A stretch of 64,000 nucleotides of DNA from Deltaproteobacteria bacterium (GTDB lineage: Bacteria > Myxococcota_A > UBA9160 > JAJDAL01). Position 1 is the first letter of the stretch, and the number at the start of each line of letters is the position of its first letter. The DNA lies in NCBI GenBank assembly GCA_029261875.1, contig JAJDAL010000050.1, positions 62,001 to 126,000 of the forward strand, read 5' to 3'. The translations under genes were made by a program, and so were the position numbers. This document shows, in pieces, positions 8,492 through 17,166 of the stretch. The notes beneath the pieces were generated by a model. That model was not told the origin of the DNA and ran no database searches. It saw only the letters and a list, made by a program, of their open reading frames with translations.

Positions 8492-10402
8492 CTATCCGGC
8501 GTTCTCCGGACCATCGAGTAGGGCTTCGATCCCTGCGTCGAGCTGATCGAGCAATTCTCGGGCACGTTCGACTCCGTTCTTCGTGGCTTCGAACAGGGCG
8601 CGGGCTTCATCCACCGCCCGCTCCGGGGTCGGCTGCTGGGCGTCCACGCGCATGGTGGAGGCGATTACCTCAAATATGCCCGATTGAACCAGTGCATCGA
8701 TCCACGACACGGCCGCCGCCTGTTTTCGGATTCGCTTCTCGGGCCGCGCAATGCGGCGCAAGATATCGATCTTCGCCTGGGGGGCCGTAGCCATGCGAAG
8801 TTTTCGGGGTGCGGCCTCCGCCAGGCTCAATCCGGCGTCGGCTTCTCGTTCGAGGTCCCGCAGATGTCGGCGCGCGTGCCGAATCTCTTCCTGAAACTCC
8901 GAGACATCGCCGACTTGATGGGCGTCGTAGGCGTCCTGAATGATCGCGCGCCCGTCCACCGGGGTCACGGGACACGTTTCGAGAACCTCCGCGAAGCGCC
9001 GGTGGTCGAGCCCGGGAATCTTGGCGCCGCCTTCGGTGCAATTGATCACGTCGACGCCATTCATGCGGCAGACGACACCGAGATCGCGATAGCCTTCCCG
9101 GAAAGAGGAATAGTGGAGATTGGTCGGCACGGGCTTCCCGTCCCAGCCTTCGACCCAGATCAAGTCCGTGTAACGCGCCTTGATGGCTTCTTTACCAAAC
9201 AGCGCGTGCTTTCTCTCCAGGTTGGTGTAGATGAACTTGCCTTCATCGTTGGTCTCGAATCCGACGTCTTCATAGGCGCTTTGTTTCGCGTAGATGCGCC
9301 CCTCACTGAACGCCAGGTCCTGCCCCAACAGCACCACGGGGTTGGCCCCCAAGCTGGCTGCGAGGTAGACCGCCGTCTGCGCCACGGTTCCGCCACTGTT
9401 CATCCATTTCCGCTCTCCCAGGAACGAACCGATGAAACACCCCAGCGGGTTCGCGGCCACGTAGGCGACATAGCGCGAGCGTACGGGAATTTCGAAAATC
9501 TCGGGGTGCGCCGAAGGAACCACCACCAGGTTGACGTCCGACGATTCTCCGGCGCACGTAATCTGATGCGAAACGTTCTGGCTCTCCACGATGTGTACGA
9601 GATCCGGCGTGATCCCCGCTTCGCGCAGGGAACGCAGCGATTGCCCAATCGCGATAATGAGCAGTCGATCCGCGTTTTCTTTGAGGAGCGGTATCTGCTT
9701 ATCGAGGGAAGGCCCCGCCGCAACCACCACCGCGGGAACGCCTCGGAACTTCCCATTCAGCGCCGACAACCCCGGGTGACGCACGAGATTGCCCAGATTG
9801 GCGACGGTCGCCTGGGCCCAGGTCTCACTCATCTTCACTTTCGTGCGGACGAGGATGTCGCGGGTTTCTTTACTGCGCGCGATCGTCGACACCGCGCGCT
9901 GAACCGCTTCGCCATCCAACTGCAGCGCTGTGGGATGGACGAACACCTGGACCCGCAAGCCAGACGTGTAGAAGCGGCTGAAGAGCCGCGGGAGTTTCTC
10001 CGTGTCGAACTCCAGCTTCACGTCGGACTCGAGCAGCGTCATTGCCGGTCGCGCCTCGAAGGCCAGGCGCAGGCGCTCGAGCGAAGGTTCGAACACCAGA
10101 ATCGGACACGGGTTCAGGCGCCGATACGCTTCGAGGTGGTAACCCAAGCCGAATCCGACTGCGACCATGAGATCCGCCGGCGCGCGGTTCATCTCCTCCG
10201 CGAGTCGTTCGCCTTCGCGTTTCGGGTCGTAGGCGGACGCGAGTTGAATCCCGTCGAAACGGGCAGTCGGCGCCCCTTCGCGGCTCGCCAGCAATTCGGA
10301 TTGGGGTCCGAGCTGGGTTTCCTCGAGTTGCGCCGCAACTCCCGGAGAGTGGCGTCGAATCCGCGCGAGGTTCTGCCTAAATCCCTCGTGTGATCCCAAC
10401 AC
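8492..10402 (-). CDS. maf: Maf/MptE-like (DUF115) flagellin glycosyltransferase
   Basis: 636 residues. The central DUF115 domain shows AAGPSLDKQIPLLK, VHIVESQN, NSGGTVAQTAVYLAASLGA and GQDLAFSEGRIYAK, the conserved blocks of motility accessory factors. These enzymes transfer nonulosonic acids from CMP-sugars to Ser or Thr on flagellin. The C-terminal 120 residues are helical. The GTG start at 10402 overlaps the upstream gene by 26 bases and has GGAGG three bases before it. Together with pseB and the pseI/pseG genes this strongly suggests glycosylated flagellin. Confidence 0.9.
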   Translation of the reverse strand: MLGSHEGFRQNLARIRRHSPGVAAQLEETQLGPQSELLASREGAPTARFDGIQLASAYDPKREGERLAEEMNRAPADLMVAVGFGLGYHLEAYRRLNPCPILVFEPSLERLRLAFEARPAMTLLESDVKLEFDTEKLPRLFSRFYTSGLRVQVFVHPTALQLDGEAVQRAVSTIARSKETRDILVRTKVKMSETWAQATVANLGNLVRHPGLSALNGKFRGVPAVVVAAGPSLDKQIPLLKENADRLLIIAIGQSLRSLREAGITPDLVHIVESQNVSHQITCAGESSDVNLVVVPSAHPEIFEIPVRSRYVAYVAANPLGCFIGSFLGERKWMNSGGTVAQTAVYLAASLGANPVVLLGQDLAFSEGRIYAKQSAYEDVGFETNDEGKFIYTNLERKHALFGKEAIKARYTDLIWVEGWDGKPVPTNLHYSSFREGYRDLGVVCRMNGVDVINCTEGGAKIPGLDHRRFAEVLETCPVTPVDGRAIIQDAYDAHQVGDVSEFQEEIRHARRHLRDLEREADAGLSLAEAAPRKLRMATAPQAKIDILRRIARPEKRIRKQAAAVSWIDALVQSGIFEVIASTMRVDAQQPTPERAVDEARALFEATKNGVERARELLDQLDAGIEALLDGPENAG

Positions 10403-12680
10403 CTGCCTCCGTTCGATAGGCCAGACCCCGATTGCCGGCGCGCGCCAGGCGATCGATGGACCCGAGATCGTTTCGATGTCCCACCAGGGACACCGCGATA
10501 CGCCGCGTTCCGCGAAAGAAGACCGCTTGGGTCTCGTCGGTTTCGGCTGCGGAATGGCTCACCCGCAAAAAGAACGAATCATCCACGTCGCAGAAGTCCA
10601 CCAGCGGAGCCACCGCAGCCAGGGCCCGCTCCTGCCAGATCCCGACGCCGCGCCGCTCGTCTCCCAACGACACCCAGCCTTCGGTCGCGCCCAGACACGA
10701 GGTGGCACTGACTGACGGCGACACCGCCCGCCCCTGTTCGAGGCGCGTGCCGGGTTCGAGTCGAAACACTTCCGGCTCGCGCCCGCCGTTGATCGTGGAA
10801 AAGCCAAGACTGTCCCGTTCGAATGCGTCCGGTAGCAGAGTCACATGTCCCATTCGCAGGGACGCAAGTCGGGCGTCCAGGAAGCGCAACCCGTGGATCA
10901 GATCGAGGCGTGGTTGGCGGTGATACAAACGATAGGTTTTCGTCCAGTCACCATGGGGAGTCGGGGTTTCGAAGGTCAGGGAATCACGCACGGGACCGCG
11001 TACGACTTTGACGAGCCGTGCGGGTGTAAGGTCCGTGATCTTTCGGGCGTCGTGACCAAACGCGACCGTGTGCGCGGAGTAGAGATCCGGCGTGAAATCG
11101 ATCGTATCGAAGGAACCGTGAGGCAAGGTACCCACCAGGGGAGCGGGATCGATCTTGGGAAAGCGCGCCCACGCCAGTGCCGCACCGCGATGGAGAGCGA
11201 AATGCGCCTCGACGGATCGCGTCGTTACGGGTTGGCTGGGATCCAACTCGGCGAAATCGGTCGACGGCGCACCCTCGGCTCGAAACCACAGGCGCAACGG
11301 AGCGTTCGGCGCCAGACGCGGCTCGCCCACCAATCGGGCGCGACGTATACACCCATCGCGGTAACGCTCGTCGACGTCGACCTGCCAGGCTGCGGCATCG
11401 GAGTCCGAGGATTCCACGCGCAGCGCCGGAAACCGACCCGGCGGAAAGCGCAGCGGAACCTCGACACTCCACCCTTCCCACGCCGCGTCGAATGGATTGT
11501 GGAGTTCCAAGTCGCAGCCGCCACCCAGCGGCGGGACCAAGGCTTCGAAACGATCCTCGAAGTGAACGCGCGCCGCGCCCATCTCCGCCGAGAATCGCTG
11601 GGCCTTTTCTTCGGTCGACCGCGTTCGAAAATCGCTCCCCCATAGATCGACCAGGGACTTCCATTGTTCCCGGCTCCGTTCTCGCTGAAAGGTTCCGCGC
11701 AAAGCCTCGGCGATCCGCAACTCGCGACGCAGGGCGAAGCATTGCGTGTTGATCCCGAAACCATCGCGACCGGAGACCGCCCAGCGGGTTGGGTTGTAGC
11801 GCGGCTGCTTCTTGCACGGAATCGGATCCCGGGCGACCGTGAGCTGCACGAGCGGACGCTGCCAGGCGGGCTCGATCACATCGCGGGGCAGTCGAAACAC
11901 GAAACGCTCGTCTTCAGCGAGCCCGCGTAGGCACTGGGCGAGACGCGCCATCTCGAGCCCCTGTTCTGCTCCCTCGGGCATTCGCTGGCCCGGTCGATAG
12001 TCGAAAATCTCGAGGTCGCCCCCATACACGCAAAGCGCACGATCTTCGTCGGGCGCATGCGCTCGGGCAACGGCGTCCCAATACTCTCGCATGGAAATCT
12101 CACCGTGCACCGCACGCTGGAGCTTCTGGAAGATGACGCAATCGTTCCACAGCAGATCGATGTCTCCGTGGGACGACTCGATCCGCGCAGGCTTGTAGCG
12201 AAGCGAACGAAGCGCGGGTTGATGGCTCGCGGGGTTGTTCCATTCCATCACCAGACGACGTACACCGATTTCGCCATAGAGATCCGCCAGGCCCCGGGCG
12301 AAGGTTTGCTCGTTCACGAACCAGGTCTCGGGCAGGCAACCCACATCGCGCTCATAGGATTCCTTGCCGAAGCCGAAGTTTGCGCGATTCACATCCGCGG
12401 GCGCGAGGGGTGCTACCACCTGTGCCCAGCCGGACCCGACGAGTTCCACCAGGCCGCGTTCCGACAGCGTGCCCAGCGTCTTCATCCATTCGGGATCTTC
12501 ATCGGCGATGCGGCGCACGGTCCGGGCGCTCATCTCGATTCCGATGGGAATCGATTCACCCTCGGCCAACGCGAGCAGTGGCCAATAGCAACGCTCGATC
12601 ACCAGGGGCAGATCCCGATCCGGCAAGGCGGAGAAATCGAGATTCCCGTGAAACACGGTATAGAGTCGGAGACGACCCAT
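10377..12680 (-). CDS. Glycoside hydrolase family 57-like protein
   Basis: 767 residues, cytoplasmic, no signal peptide. The N-terminal 300 residues fit a GH57-like barrel: HGNLDFS near residue 11 in the place of motif 1, GCLPETWFVNEQ near 113 matching the WxPE block, and YGGDLEIFDYR near 217 near the expected nucleophile block. The remaining 450 residues are beta-rich, like the accessory domains of GH57/GH38 enzymes. It lies six bases after pseB and overlaps maf, so it probably acts in assembly or trimming of the flagellin sugar. Substrate is unknown and catalytic residues were assigned by eye. Confidence 0.65.
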   Translation of the reverse strand: MGRLRLYTVFHGNLDFSALPDRDLPLVIERCYWPLLALAEGESIPIGIEMSARTVRRIADEDPEWMKTLGTLSERGLVELVGSGWAQVVAPLAPADVNRANFGFGKESYERDVGCLPETWFVNEQTFARGLADLYGEIGVRRLVMEWNNPASHQPALRSLRYKPARIESSHGDIDLLWNDCVIFQKLQRAVHGEISMREYWDAVARAHAPDEDRALCVYGGDLEIFDYRPGQRMPEGAEQGLEMARLAQCLRGLAEDERFVFRLPRDVIEPAWQRPLVQLTVARDPIPCKKQPRYNPTRWAVSGRDGFGINTQCFALRRELRIAEALRGTFQRERSREQWKSLVDLWGSDFRTRSTEEKAQRFSAEMGAARVHFEDRFEALVPPLGGGCDLELHNPFDAAWEGWSVEVPLRFPPGRFPALRVESSDSDAAAWQVDVDERYRDGCIRRARLVGEPRLAPNAPLRLWFRAEGAPSTDFAELDPSQPVTTRSVEAHFALHRGAALAWARFPKIDPAPLVGTLPHGSFDTIDFTPDLYSAHTVAFGHDARKITDLTPARLVKVVRGPVRDSLTFETPTPHGDWTKTYRLYHRQPRLDLIHGLRFLDARLASLRMGHVTLLPDAFERDSLGFSTINGGREPEVFRLEPGTRLEQGRAVSPSVSATSCLGATEGWVSLGDERRGVGIWQERALAAVAPLVDFCDVDDSFFLRVSHSAAETDETQAVFFRGTRRIAVSLVGHRNDLGSIDRLARAGNRGLAYRTEAGVGITRGI

Positions 12681-12686
12681 CGGCGC

Positions 12687-13664
12687 CTAGGACTGCCCGC
12701 CCCGCTGGACGTCCCGACACAGATCATCGAGATGATCGACGCTCAGCCACTGGGTGTTGGTGTCACTGGAGTAGACGAAGCCGTCGGGCAAGCGTTTTCC
12801 ACCGTCGGGAACCTTACCGTGCGCCTTGGCGATGTAGTGAGTCGGAAACTCGAATGCGCGCGAAGCTTCTTCCGCGGTGAGGAGCACCTCGTGTAGCTTT
12901 TCTCCGGGTCGAATTCCGATCTCCTTCACGATGGCGTCGGGGGCCAACGCAAGGGCGAGATCCGTGATCCGCATGCTGGGGATCTTGGGCACGAAGATCT
13001 CTCCGCCTTCCGCCTCCCCCATGCACCACTGGACGAAATCCACCGCGGCGGAAAGCGAAAGCCAGAACCGGGTCATTCGACGATCCGTCACCGTAACGGT
13101 CCCGGTTTCCGCCTGGCGCAGGAACAACGGGATGACGCTGCCGCGACTCCCCACGACGTTCCCGTAGCGAACGACCGAAAAGTGGGTGTCGCGCGGCCCC
13201 GAATAGACATTGCCGTGAACGAACAGTTTCTCGGCGCACAGCTTCGTGGCGCCGTAGAGATTGACTGGATTCACCGCCTTGTCGGTCGAGATGGCGATGA
13301 CCTTCGAAACACCCGCGTCGATCGAACAATCGATGATGTTCTGGGCTCCGTTGACATTGGTCTTGACCGCTTCGGCGGGGTTGTACTCGCAGATCGGAAC
13401 CTGCTTCATGGCCGCCGCGTGAACTACGGTGTCGACGCCGTGCATGGCGCGGAACAAGCGCTCCCGATCCCGCACGTCGCCGATGAAGAATCGCAGGCGC
13501 GACTCGCCCTCGTACTCGCGCGCCATTTCGTATTGTTTGAGCTCGTCGCGGCTGTAGACCCGGATCGTGCAAGACGGCTCGCGTTCGAGGAAGCGACGCA
13601 CGAAAGCGCGGCCAAAGGACCCCGTCCCCCCGGTCAACAGAATCTGGTGCGGTTTGCCCGACAT
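12687..13664 (-). CDS. pseB: UDP-GlcNAc 4,6-dehydratase (inverting), first step of pseudaminic acid synthesis
   Basis: About 325 residues from ATG 13664. Rossmann NAD motif LLTGGTGSFG is at the N-terminus, with the short-chain dehydrogenase pair STDKAVNP and YGATK. The match to PseB/FlaA1 is clear. A start at 13721 is open in frame but lies upstream of the predicted sigma-54 transcription start (13694), so 13664 is preferred; it has a run of G just before it. pseC aminotransferase and pseH acetyltransferase are not identified in the window. Confidence 0.92.
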   Translation of the reverse strand: MSGKPHQILLTGGTGSFGRAFVRRFLEREPSCTIRVYSRDELKQYEMAREYEGESRLRFFIGDVRDRERLFRAMHGVDTVVHAAAMKQVPICEYNPAEAVKTNVNGAQNIIDCSIDAGVSKVIAISTDKAVNPVNLYGATKLCAEKLFVHGNVYSGPRDTHFSVVRYGNVVGSRGSVIPLFLRQAETGTVTVTDRRMTRFWLSLSAAVDFVQWCMGEAEGGEIFVPKIPSMRITDLALALAPDAIVKEIGIRPGEKLHEVLLTAEEASRAFEFPTHYIAKAHGKVPDGGKRLPDGFVYSSDTNTQWLSVDHLDDLCRDVQRGGQS

Positions 13665-13704
13665 CCCCCCCCCTATCCGGCGCGTACGGCGCCGCTCTTC
13701 GATG

Positions 13705-13720
13705 AGCAAGTTCGATGCCA
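13705..13720 (-). promoter_or_regulatory. Sigma-54 promoter for pseB-GH57-maf operon
   Basis: The minus strand reads TGGCAT, five bases CGAAC, then TTGCT. Only the sixth base departs from the consensus. Predicted start is near 13694, giving a 30-base leader to ATG 13664. Confidence 0.7.
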
Positions 13721-13831
13721 TCGATCTATCGGGGGGGAGAAACCTGGTCGCGCTACAGAGCGACCGAGCCCGAGGAGGGTGCCAGTCCGAAAGTCCGGCG
13801 TTTCAGGCTGAAAGGGGGAGGAAAATCCGAC

Positions 13832-14167
13832 CTACACGCGGCGCGTGATGAAGCGCGGCTCCTCCGGCGGCGGACGAACCGCTTTGGCGGCGCGTCGGGC
13901 CTGGGCCAATTGTTCGAACTGTCCCCGTACCTGGCCGAATATCTCGCCGATCTCCCCGGTGATCCGCTGGTCGATCTCGAGCACCTGGACGATCGTGCCA
14001 CGGGCTTCTTCCGGTAGCTCGGACCCCGAAAGCACGTTCGCAAAGGCATCGAAAGCGCGATCGCGTGCGTCCAGGGCGGTTTCGAGGGCTTCGACTTCGC
14101 CGGTCACGCTTTCCTCGAGCCGGCGTGTCGCTGCGAGCAAAGACTTCGCGGCTGCTTGGGCCGTCAT
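13832..14167 (-). CDS. fliT: FliT-like export chaperone
   Basis: 111 residues, entirely helical, with an Arg/Pro-rich tail. Position directly after fliS and overlap with its stop (ATGA) are typical of FliT, which chaperones the filament cap FliD and can modulate flagellar transcription. Sequence identity in this family is low, so the call rests on size, helicity and place rather than on a motif. Confidence 0.6.
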   Translation of the reverse strand: MTAQAAAKSLLAATRRLEESVTGEVEALETALDARDRAFDAFANVLSGSELPEEARGTIVQVLEIDQRITGEIGEIFGQVRGQFEQLAQARRAAKAVRPPPEEPRFITRRV

Positions 14168-14553
14168 CGTTCACCTCCTGCTGCACGCGCCTCGGCGGGA
14201 TTGCGGGCAATCTCCACCCACGCTCCGTGCAGCTCACTCAAGATCGAAACCGCTTCGTCGAGGGCTTCGGGTCGATTTTTGAGGTTGGCTTCGAGCAGGC
14301 GTCCGCTGATGAAGCCATACAGCGATTGAAGATTGGCCGCGATCTCTCCACCGTGTTCGACGTCCAGCGCATTGTGGAGTTCGTCGACGATGGCCAGCGC
14401 GCGCGAAATCGCCACGCCCCGATCGGCGATTCGACCCTCTTCGTGGTGGACTCGCGCCACCCGCGAAAATCGAATCGCTCCCTCGTACATCTTCACCACG
14501 AGACCCTCCGGCGACGACGTGCTGATCTCGACTTCGCGATAGCGTCTGAGCAC
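14164..14553 (-). CDS. fliS: FliS flagellin export chaperone
   Basis: 129 residues. It carries the family pattern SPEGLVVKMYEGAIRF at the N-terminus and LYGFISGRLLEANL in the middle. FliS binds the C-terminal D0 helix of flagellin and prevents premature polymerisation; with CsrA and FliW it can also affect flagellin levels. It starts at GTG 14553, sharing one base with the fliD stop (TAGTG). Confidence 0.92.
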   Translation of the reverse strand: MLRRYREVEISTSSPEGLVVKMYEGAIRFSRVARVHHEEGRIADRGVAISRALAIVDELHNALDVEHGGEIAANLQSLYGFISGRLLEANLKNRPEALDEAVSILSELHGAWVEIARNPAEARAAGGER

Positions 14554-15995
14554 TAAAGGGAACCACTCAGAAACGACTGCTGGGTCTGGAGTGCCGAAAC
14601 CGTTCGCTCGAGGGCGGAGAAGCGCCGCACCAATACGTCCTCACGAATCGCAAGGGCCGCTTCGAATCGCGCGATCTGGTCATCGAGAGCATCGATCCGA
14701 TCGTCGAAACTGTTGTCCCGCGACGCCATCAATCCATCGCCGATCCGCGTGATGGGAACGAGGGCACGCGCCATGGCGGTCAACACGCCGTCCGTCGCAT
14801 CGGGGTCGTTTTCGTCGTAGTTCGCCGGGTCGCCGCCGATCAGCTGCCGCACTGCTGTCGGGTTCTGGTTGAGGGCGGTTTCCAACGCATCCTGGTCGAG
14901 GCTGAAGCGACCGTTTCCGTCGGACTCGATCCCGATCTGGGAAAGTCCCGAGAAGGGATTTCCAGAAAACGTGCGGCTCCCGGTCAGGATGCGCACGAGT
15001 TGTCGCTCGATGGAATCCGGCGTCGAGTCCCCGGACAAGATCCCCGCAACCCCCGTCTCGGGGTCGAACCCCGCGTGGCGATCCACGAAATCGTGGACGT
15101 CGTTGTAGGCGTCGATGAAGGTATTGATCTTGGCCGCCATGGCGTCGACGTCGCGCGAAACGCTCACGGTCGTCGTCTCGCCCGGGGCATTGGGGGTCAA
15201 CAGATTGAGCGTCACACCGTCGATCGCGTCGGTAATCGCGTTCGAGGAACGCGTGATGTTGATCCCGAACACGTTGATCGACGCGTCCGTCGCGGCAGTA
15301 ATACTCGGCACGTCGATGAAGCCATCGGTACTCACGAGCGTCCCCGTGATCGTCAGATCGTTTTCGACGCCCGGATTTGCCGCGGAGATCACCAGGCGAA
15401 AATCGTTGTCGGCCACCTGAAGAATCGAGGCGTTCACGTTTCCGCCGTTGTCTGCGTCCAGATTGATGGCGTCGCGGAGATCTTCGAGGCTCCGCGCTCC
15501 CGCCGCGGCCCCGACGGTGATGTCGATGTTGCTCGTGCCCCCGTAGTCGATGCTCAGGGTCCGTCCGGCGTTCAAGACGTCGGTGTCGGACGTCGCATAG
15601 CTCACCGAACGCTGATAGCCGATCGTCGCCAGGCTATCGACGTCGACCTGATAGCTCCCCGGTGTCGCGCCGCTCGCGGCGGTGGCGGTAAGGACGGCTT
15701 CCTTGTCCGAAATCGCGGCGTGGTCGAGAAATTCTTCGCTCGTCGCCTCGGCGCTCAGTACCGAGATTCGGTTGTCGAGCGCGCGCGCCGCGTTGCGCAA
15801 GGCGAGCAGCTTGGTGTTGAAATCCTGATACAGCCCTTGCTGCTCTTCGATGGTGGAGCGGCGATCCTCGAGTCGGTCGAGGGGTCGGCGCTCGAGCGAA
15901 ATCAGGGTTTCGATGAGTAGGTTGGTATCGAGACCCGTGGCGAGGCCACCGAAGGTCAATCGATTGGAAGAGCTTCCGGTAACGGACTCTGTCAT
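14553..15995 (-). CDS. fliD: FliD filament cap protein
   Basis: 480 residues, normal length. The N-terminus has LTFGGLATGLDTNLLIETL, the D0 segment of FliD_N, and the C-terminus has the FliD_C helical pair ending in ALQTQQSFLSGSL. The middle (residues 70-290) is the beta-rich leg region. It caps the growing filament. It is the first gene of fliD-fliS-fliT. Confidence 0.95.
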   Translation of the reverse strand: MTESVTGSSSNRLTFGGLATGLDTNLLIETLISLERRPLDRLEDRRSTIEEQQGLYQDFNTKLLALRNAARALDNRISVLSAEATSEEFLDHAAISDKEAVLTATAASGATPGSYQVDVDSLATIGYQRSVSYATSDTDVLNAGRTLSIDYGGTSNIDITVGAAAGARSLEDLRDAINLDADNGGNVNASILQVADNDFRLVISAANPGVENDLTITGTLVSTDGFIDVPSITAATDASINVFGINITRSSNAITDAIDGVTLNLLTPNAPGETTTVSVSRDVDAMAAKINTFIDAYNDVHDFVDRHAGFDPETGVAGILSGDSTPDSIERQLVRILTGSRTFSGNPFSGLSQIGIESDGNGRFSLDQDALETALNQNPTAVRQLIGGDPANYDENDPDATDGVLTAMARALVPITRIGDGLMASRDNSFDDRIDALDDQIARFEAALAIREDVLVRRFSALERTVSALQTQQSFLSGSL

Positions 15996-16029
15996 GATCG
16001 TCTCGTTGTCCGATCAGCCGGCCCGTCCC

Positions 16030-16045
16030 TGCGACTAACCCGCCA
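16030..16045 (-). promoter_or_regulatory. Possible sigma-54 promoter upstream of fliD
   Basis: The minus strand reads TGGCGG, five bases GTTAG, then TCGCA. The GG and GC pairs are in register and three other consensus bases differ. The predicted start near 16019 gives a 24-base leader to fliD. It is weaker than the other boxes in the window. Confidence 0.4.
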
Positions 16046-16082
16046 CCGGCACGCGTAGCGTGCCCGCGACGAAGAAGAGAAC

Positions 16083-16108
16083 TCCGTGCCGCCCGAAGGC
16101 GGCACGGA
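16083..16108 (-). terminator. Hairpin terminator after flagellin gene
   Basis: A perfect 11-bp stem (TCCGTGCCGCC and GGCGGCACGGA) closes a CGAA loop. On the transcribed strand it is followed by the pyrimidine run TTCTCTTCTTCG. A second hairpin, GGCACGC around GTA, lies just beyond at 16048-16064. Together they separate flagellin from fliD transcription. Confidence 0.75.
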
Positions 16109-16119
16109 TGCTTCTCAAC

Positions 16120-16944
16120 TTACTGCAGCAGTGAGAGCGCGACGGAAGGCGCCAGGTTGGCCTGAGCCAAGACTGCGACACCCGCCTGCTGTAGGACTTG
16201 CTCCCTCGTCAAAGTCGCGGTCTCCGCGGCAATGTCCAGATCTCGAATTCGCGATTCCGCGGCCTGGGAGTTCTCGATCGCAACTCCCAAGGACCGAATC
16301 GTCGACTCGAGACGGTTCTGGACGGTACCGAAGGTCGATCGCAACGTGGTGACCTGCGTAACCGCGCTGTCCAAGACGGCCAATGCCGCCGCAGCTCCAG
16401 TCGATGTCCCGATGGACAACGCGTCGATTCCAATGGACGAGGCCGTAGCCTGCACACCACTGATCGTGATTCGGTCCTGCGACACCGCATCCACACCGAC
16501 CTGCAGCTGGAAGCTGACGCCGGCGCTCTGGAGAATCGTGACGCCGTTGAATTCCGTTACCGCCGCGATCCGGTCGATTTCCGTGATCAGGGCCTGGAAT
16601 TCCTGGTCGAGCGACGCCCGCTCGTTGGTTCCGAGCGTGCCGTTGTTCGACTGCACCGCGAGTTCCCGCATTCGGATGAGCAGTGAAGACGTCTCTTGCA
16701 GAGCCGCCTCACCAATCTGAGCGAGAGAAATGCCGTCGAGTGCGTTCCGCTGAGCCACTTGAAGACTGCGGATCTCTTTTCGCAATTTTTCAGAGATCGC
16801 AAGTCCGGCGGCATCGTCGGAAGCACGGTTGATCCGGAAGCCCGATGAGAGGCGTTCCAGAGACTTCGACAATCGGTTTGTCGTGTTGAAGAGATTTCGC
16901 TGTGCGTTCAACGAAATCGTATTGGTATTGACTCGAAGACCCAT
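16120..16944 (-). CDS. fliC: Flagellin
   Basis: 274 residues from ATG 16944, with ribosome site GGAGGA nine bases upstream. D0 and D1 are canonical: MGLRVNTNTISLNAQRN, the ASDDAAGLAISEKLR block, and a C-terminus ending NLAPSVALSLLQ. The variable part (about residues 140-190) is small and lacks large D2/D3 domains, but is rich in Ser and Thr (ATASSIG, SIGTSTG), a plausible place for sugar attachment by Maf. It is a single-gene unit with its own terminator. The leader contains a CsrA-type hairpin. Confidence 0.97.
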   Translation of the reverse strand: MGLRVNTNTISLNAQRNLFNTTNRLSKSLERLSSGFRINRASDDAAGLAISEKLRKEIRSLQVAQRNALDGISLAQIGEAALQETSSLLIRMRELAVQSNNGTLGTNERASLDQEFQALITEIDRIAAVTEFNGVTILQSAGVSFQLQVGVDAVSQDRITISGVQATASSIGIDALSIGTSTGAAAALAVLDSAVTQVTTLRSTFGTVQNRLESTIRSLGVAIENSQAAESRIRDLDIAAETATLTREQVLQQAGVAVLAQANLAPSVALSLLQ

Positions 16945-16953
16945 TGAAGTCTT

Positions 16954-16959
16954 TCCTCC
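16954..16959 (-). promoter_or_regulatory. Flagellin ribosome site, overlapping a possible second CsrA site
   Basis: GGAGGA on the minus strand serves as the Shine-Dalgarno sequence nine bases before the flagellin ATG and contains the GGA core that CsrA recognises. The first GGA, in the loop of the 16973-16995 hairpin, is about 28 bases upstream. Confidence 0.55.
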
Positions 16960-16972
16960 GTGATGCTGGGCT

Positions 16973-16995
16973 GACCTGCGCATCCTTGGCAGGTC
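16973..16995 (-). promoter_or_regulatory. Candidate CsrA-binding hairpin in flagellin leader
   Basis: On the minus strand a perfect 7-bp stem (GACCTGC and GCAGGTC) presents the 9-base loop CAAGGATGC. The loop contains CARGGAUG, the core of the in-vitro-selected CsrA consensus, with GGA exposed. csrA and fliW are in the same regulon (20203-20954). The arrangement of a hairpin site plus a site over the ribosome-binding sequence resembles Bacillus hag. Confidence 0.6.
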
Positions 16996-17050
16996 GGTTC
17001 ACAACTACCCTGTCGGACCCCCTCGCCTCCTGTGGCGGACCTTGGATCTC

Positions 17051-17058
17051 GTATCGGC
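17051..17058 (-). promoter_or_regulatory. Possible sigma-28 -10 element for flagellin
   Basis: The minus strand reads GCCGATAC, one base from the sigma-28 -10 consensus GCCGATAA. It would start transcription near 17044 and give a leader of about 100 bases that includes the CsrA-type hairpin. No good TAAA -35 element is found 15 bases upstream, so the call is weak. A sigma-54-like alternative (CGGCAA, CTCCC, TCGCA) at 17137-17152 is also imperfect. Confidence 0.3.
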
Positions 17059-17166
17059 CGTGCCCCATTGGAAGATGAGCGGTGGAGTGTGGTTTTTCGT
17101 CGCCTGCCAGGGGAGTTACGGCGATTGCCGGTTTAGTGCGAGGGAGTTGCCGCCGATTGTTTTCCT

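Noticed and set aside
8684-10393. Plus-strand frame of 569 codons opposite maf
   Set aside because: Antisense shadow of a recognised gene with no motif, ribosome site or domain.
13665-13721. N-terminal extension of PseB from ATG 13721
   Set aside because: It begins upstream of the predicted sigma-54 start and precedes the conserved Rossmann start by an atypical basic stretch.
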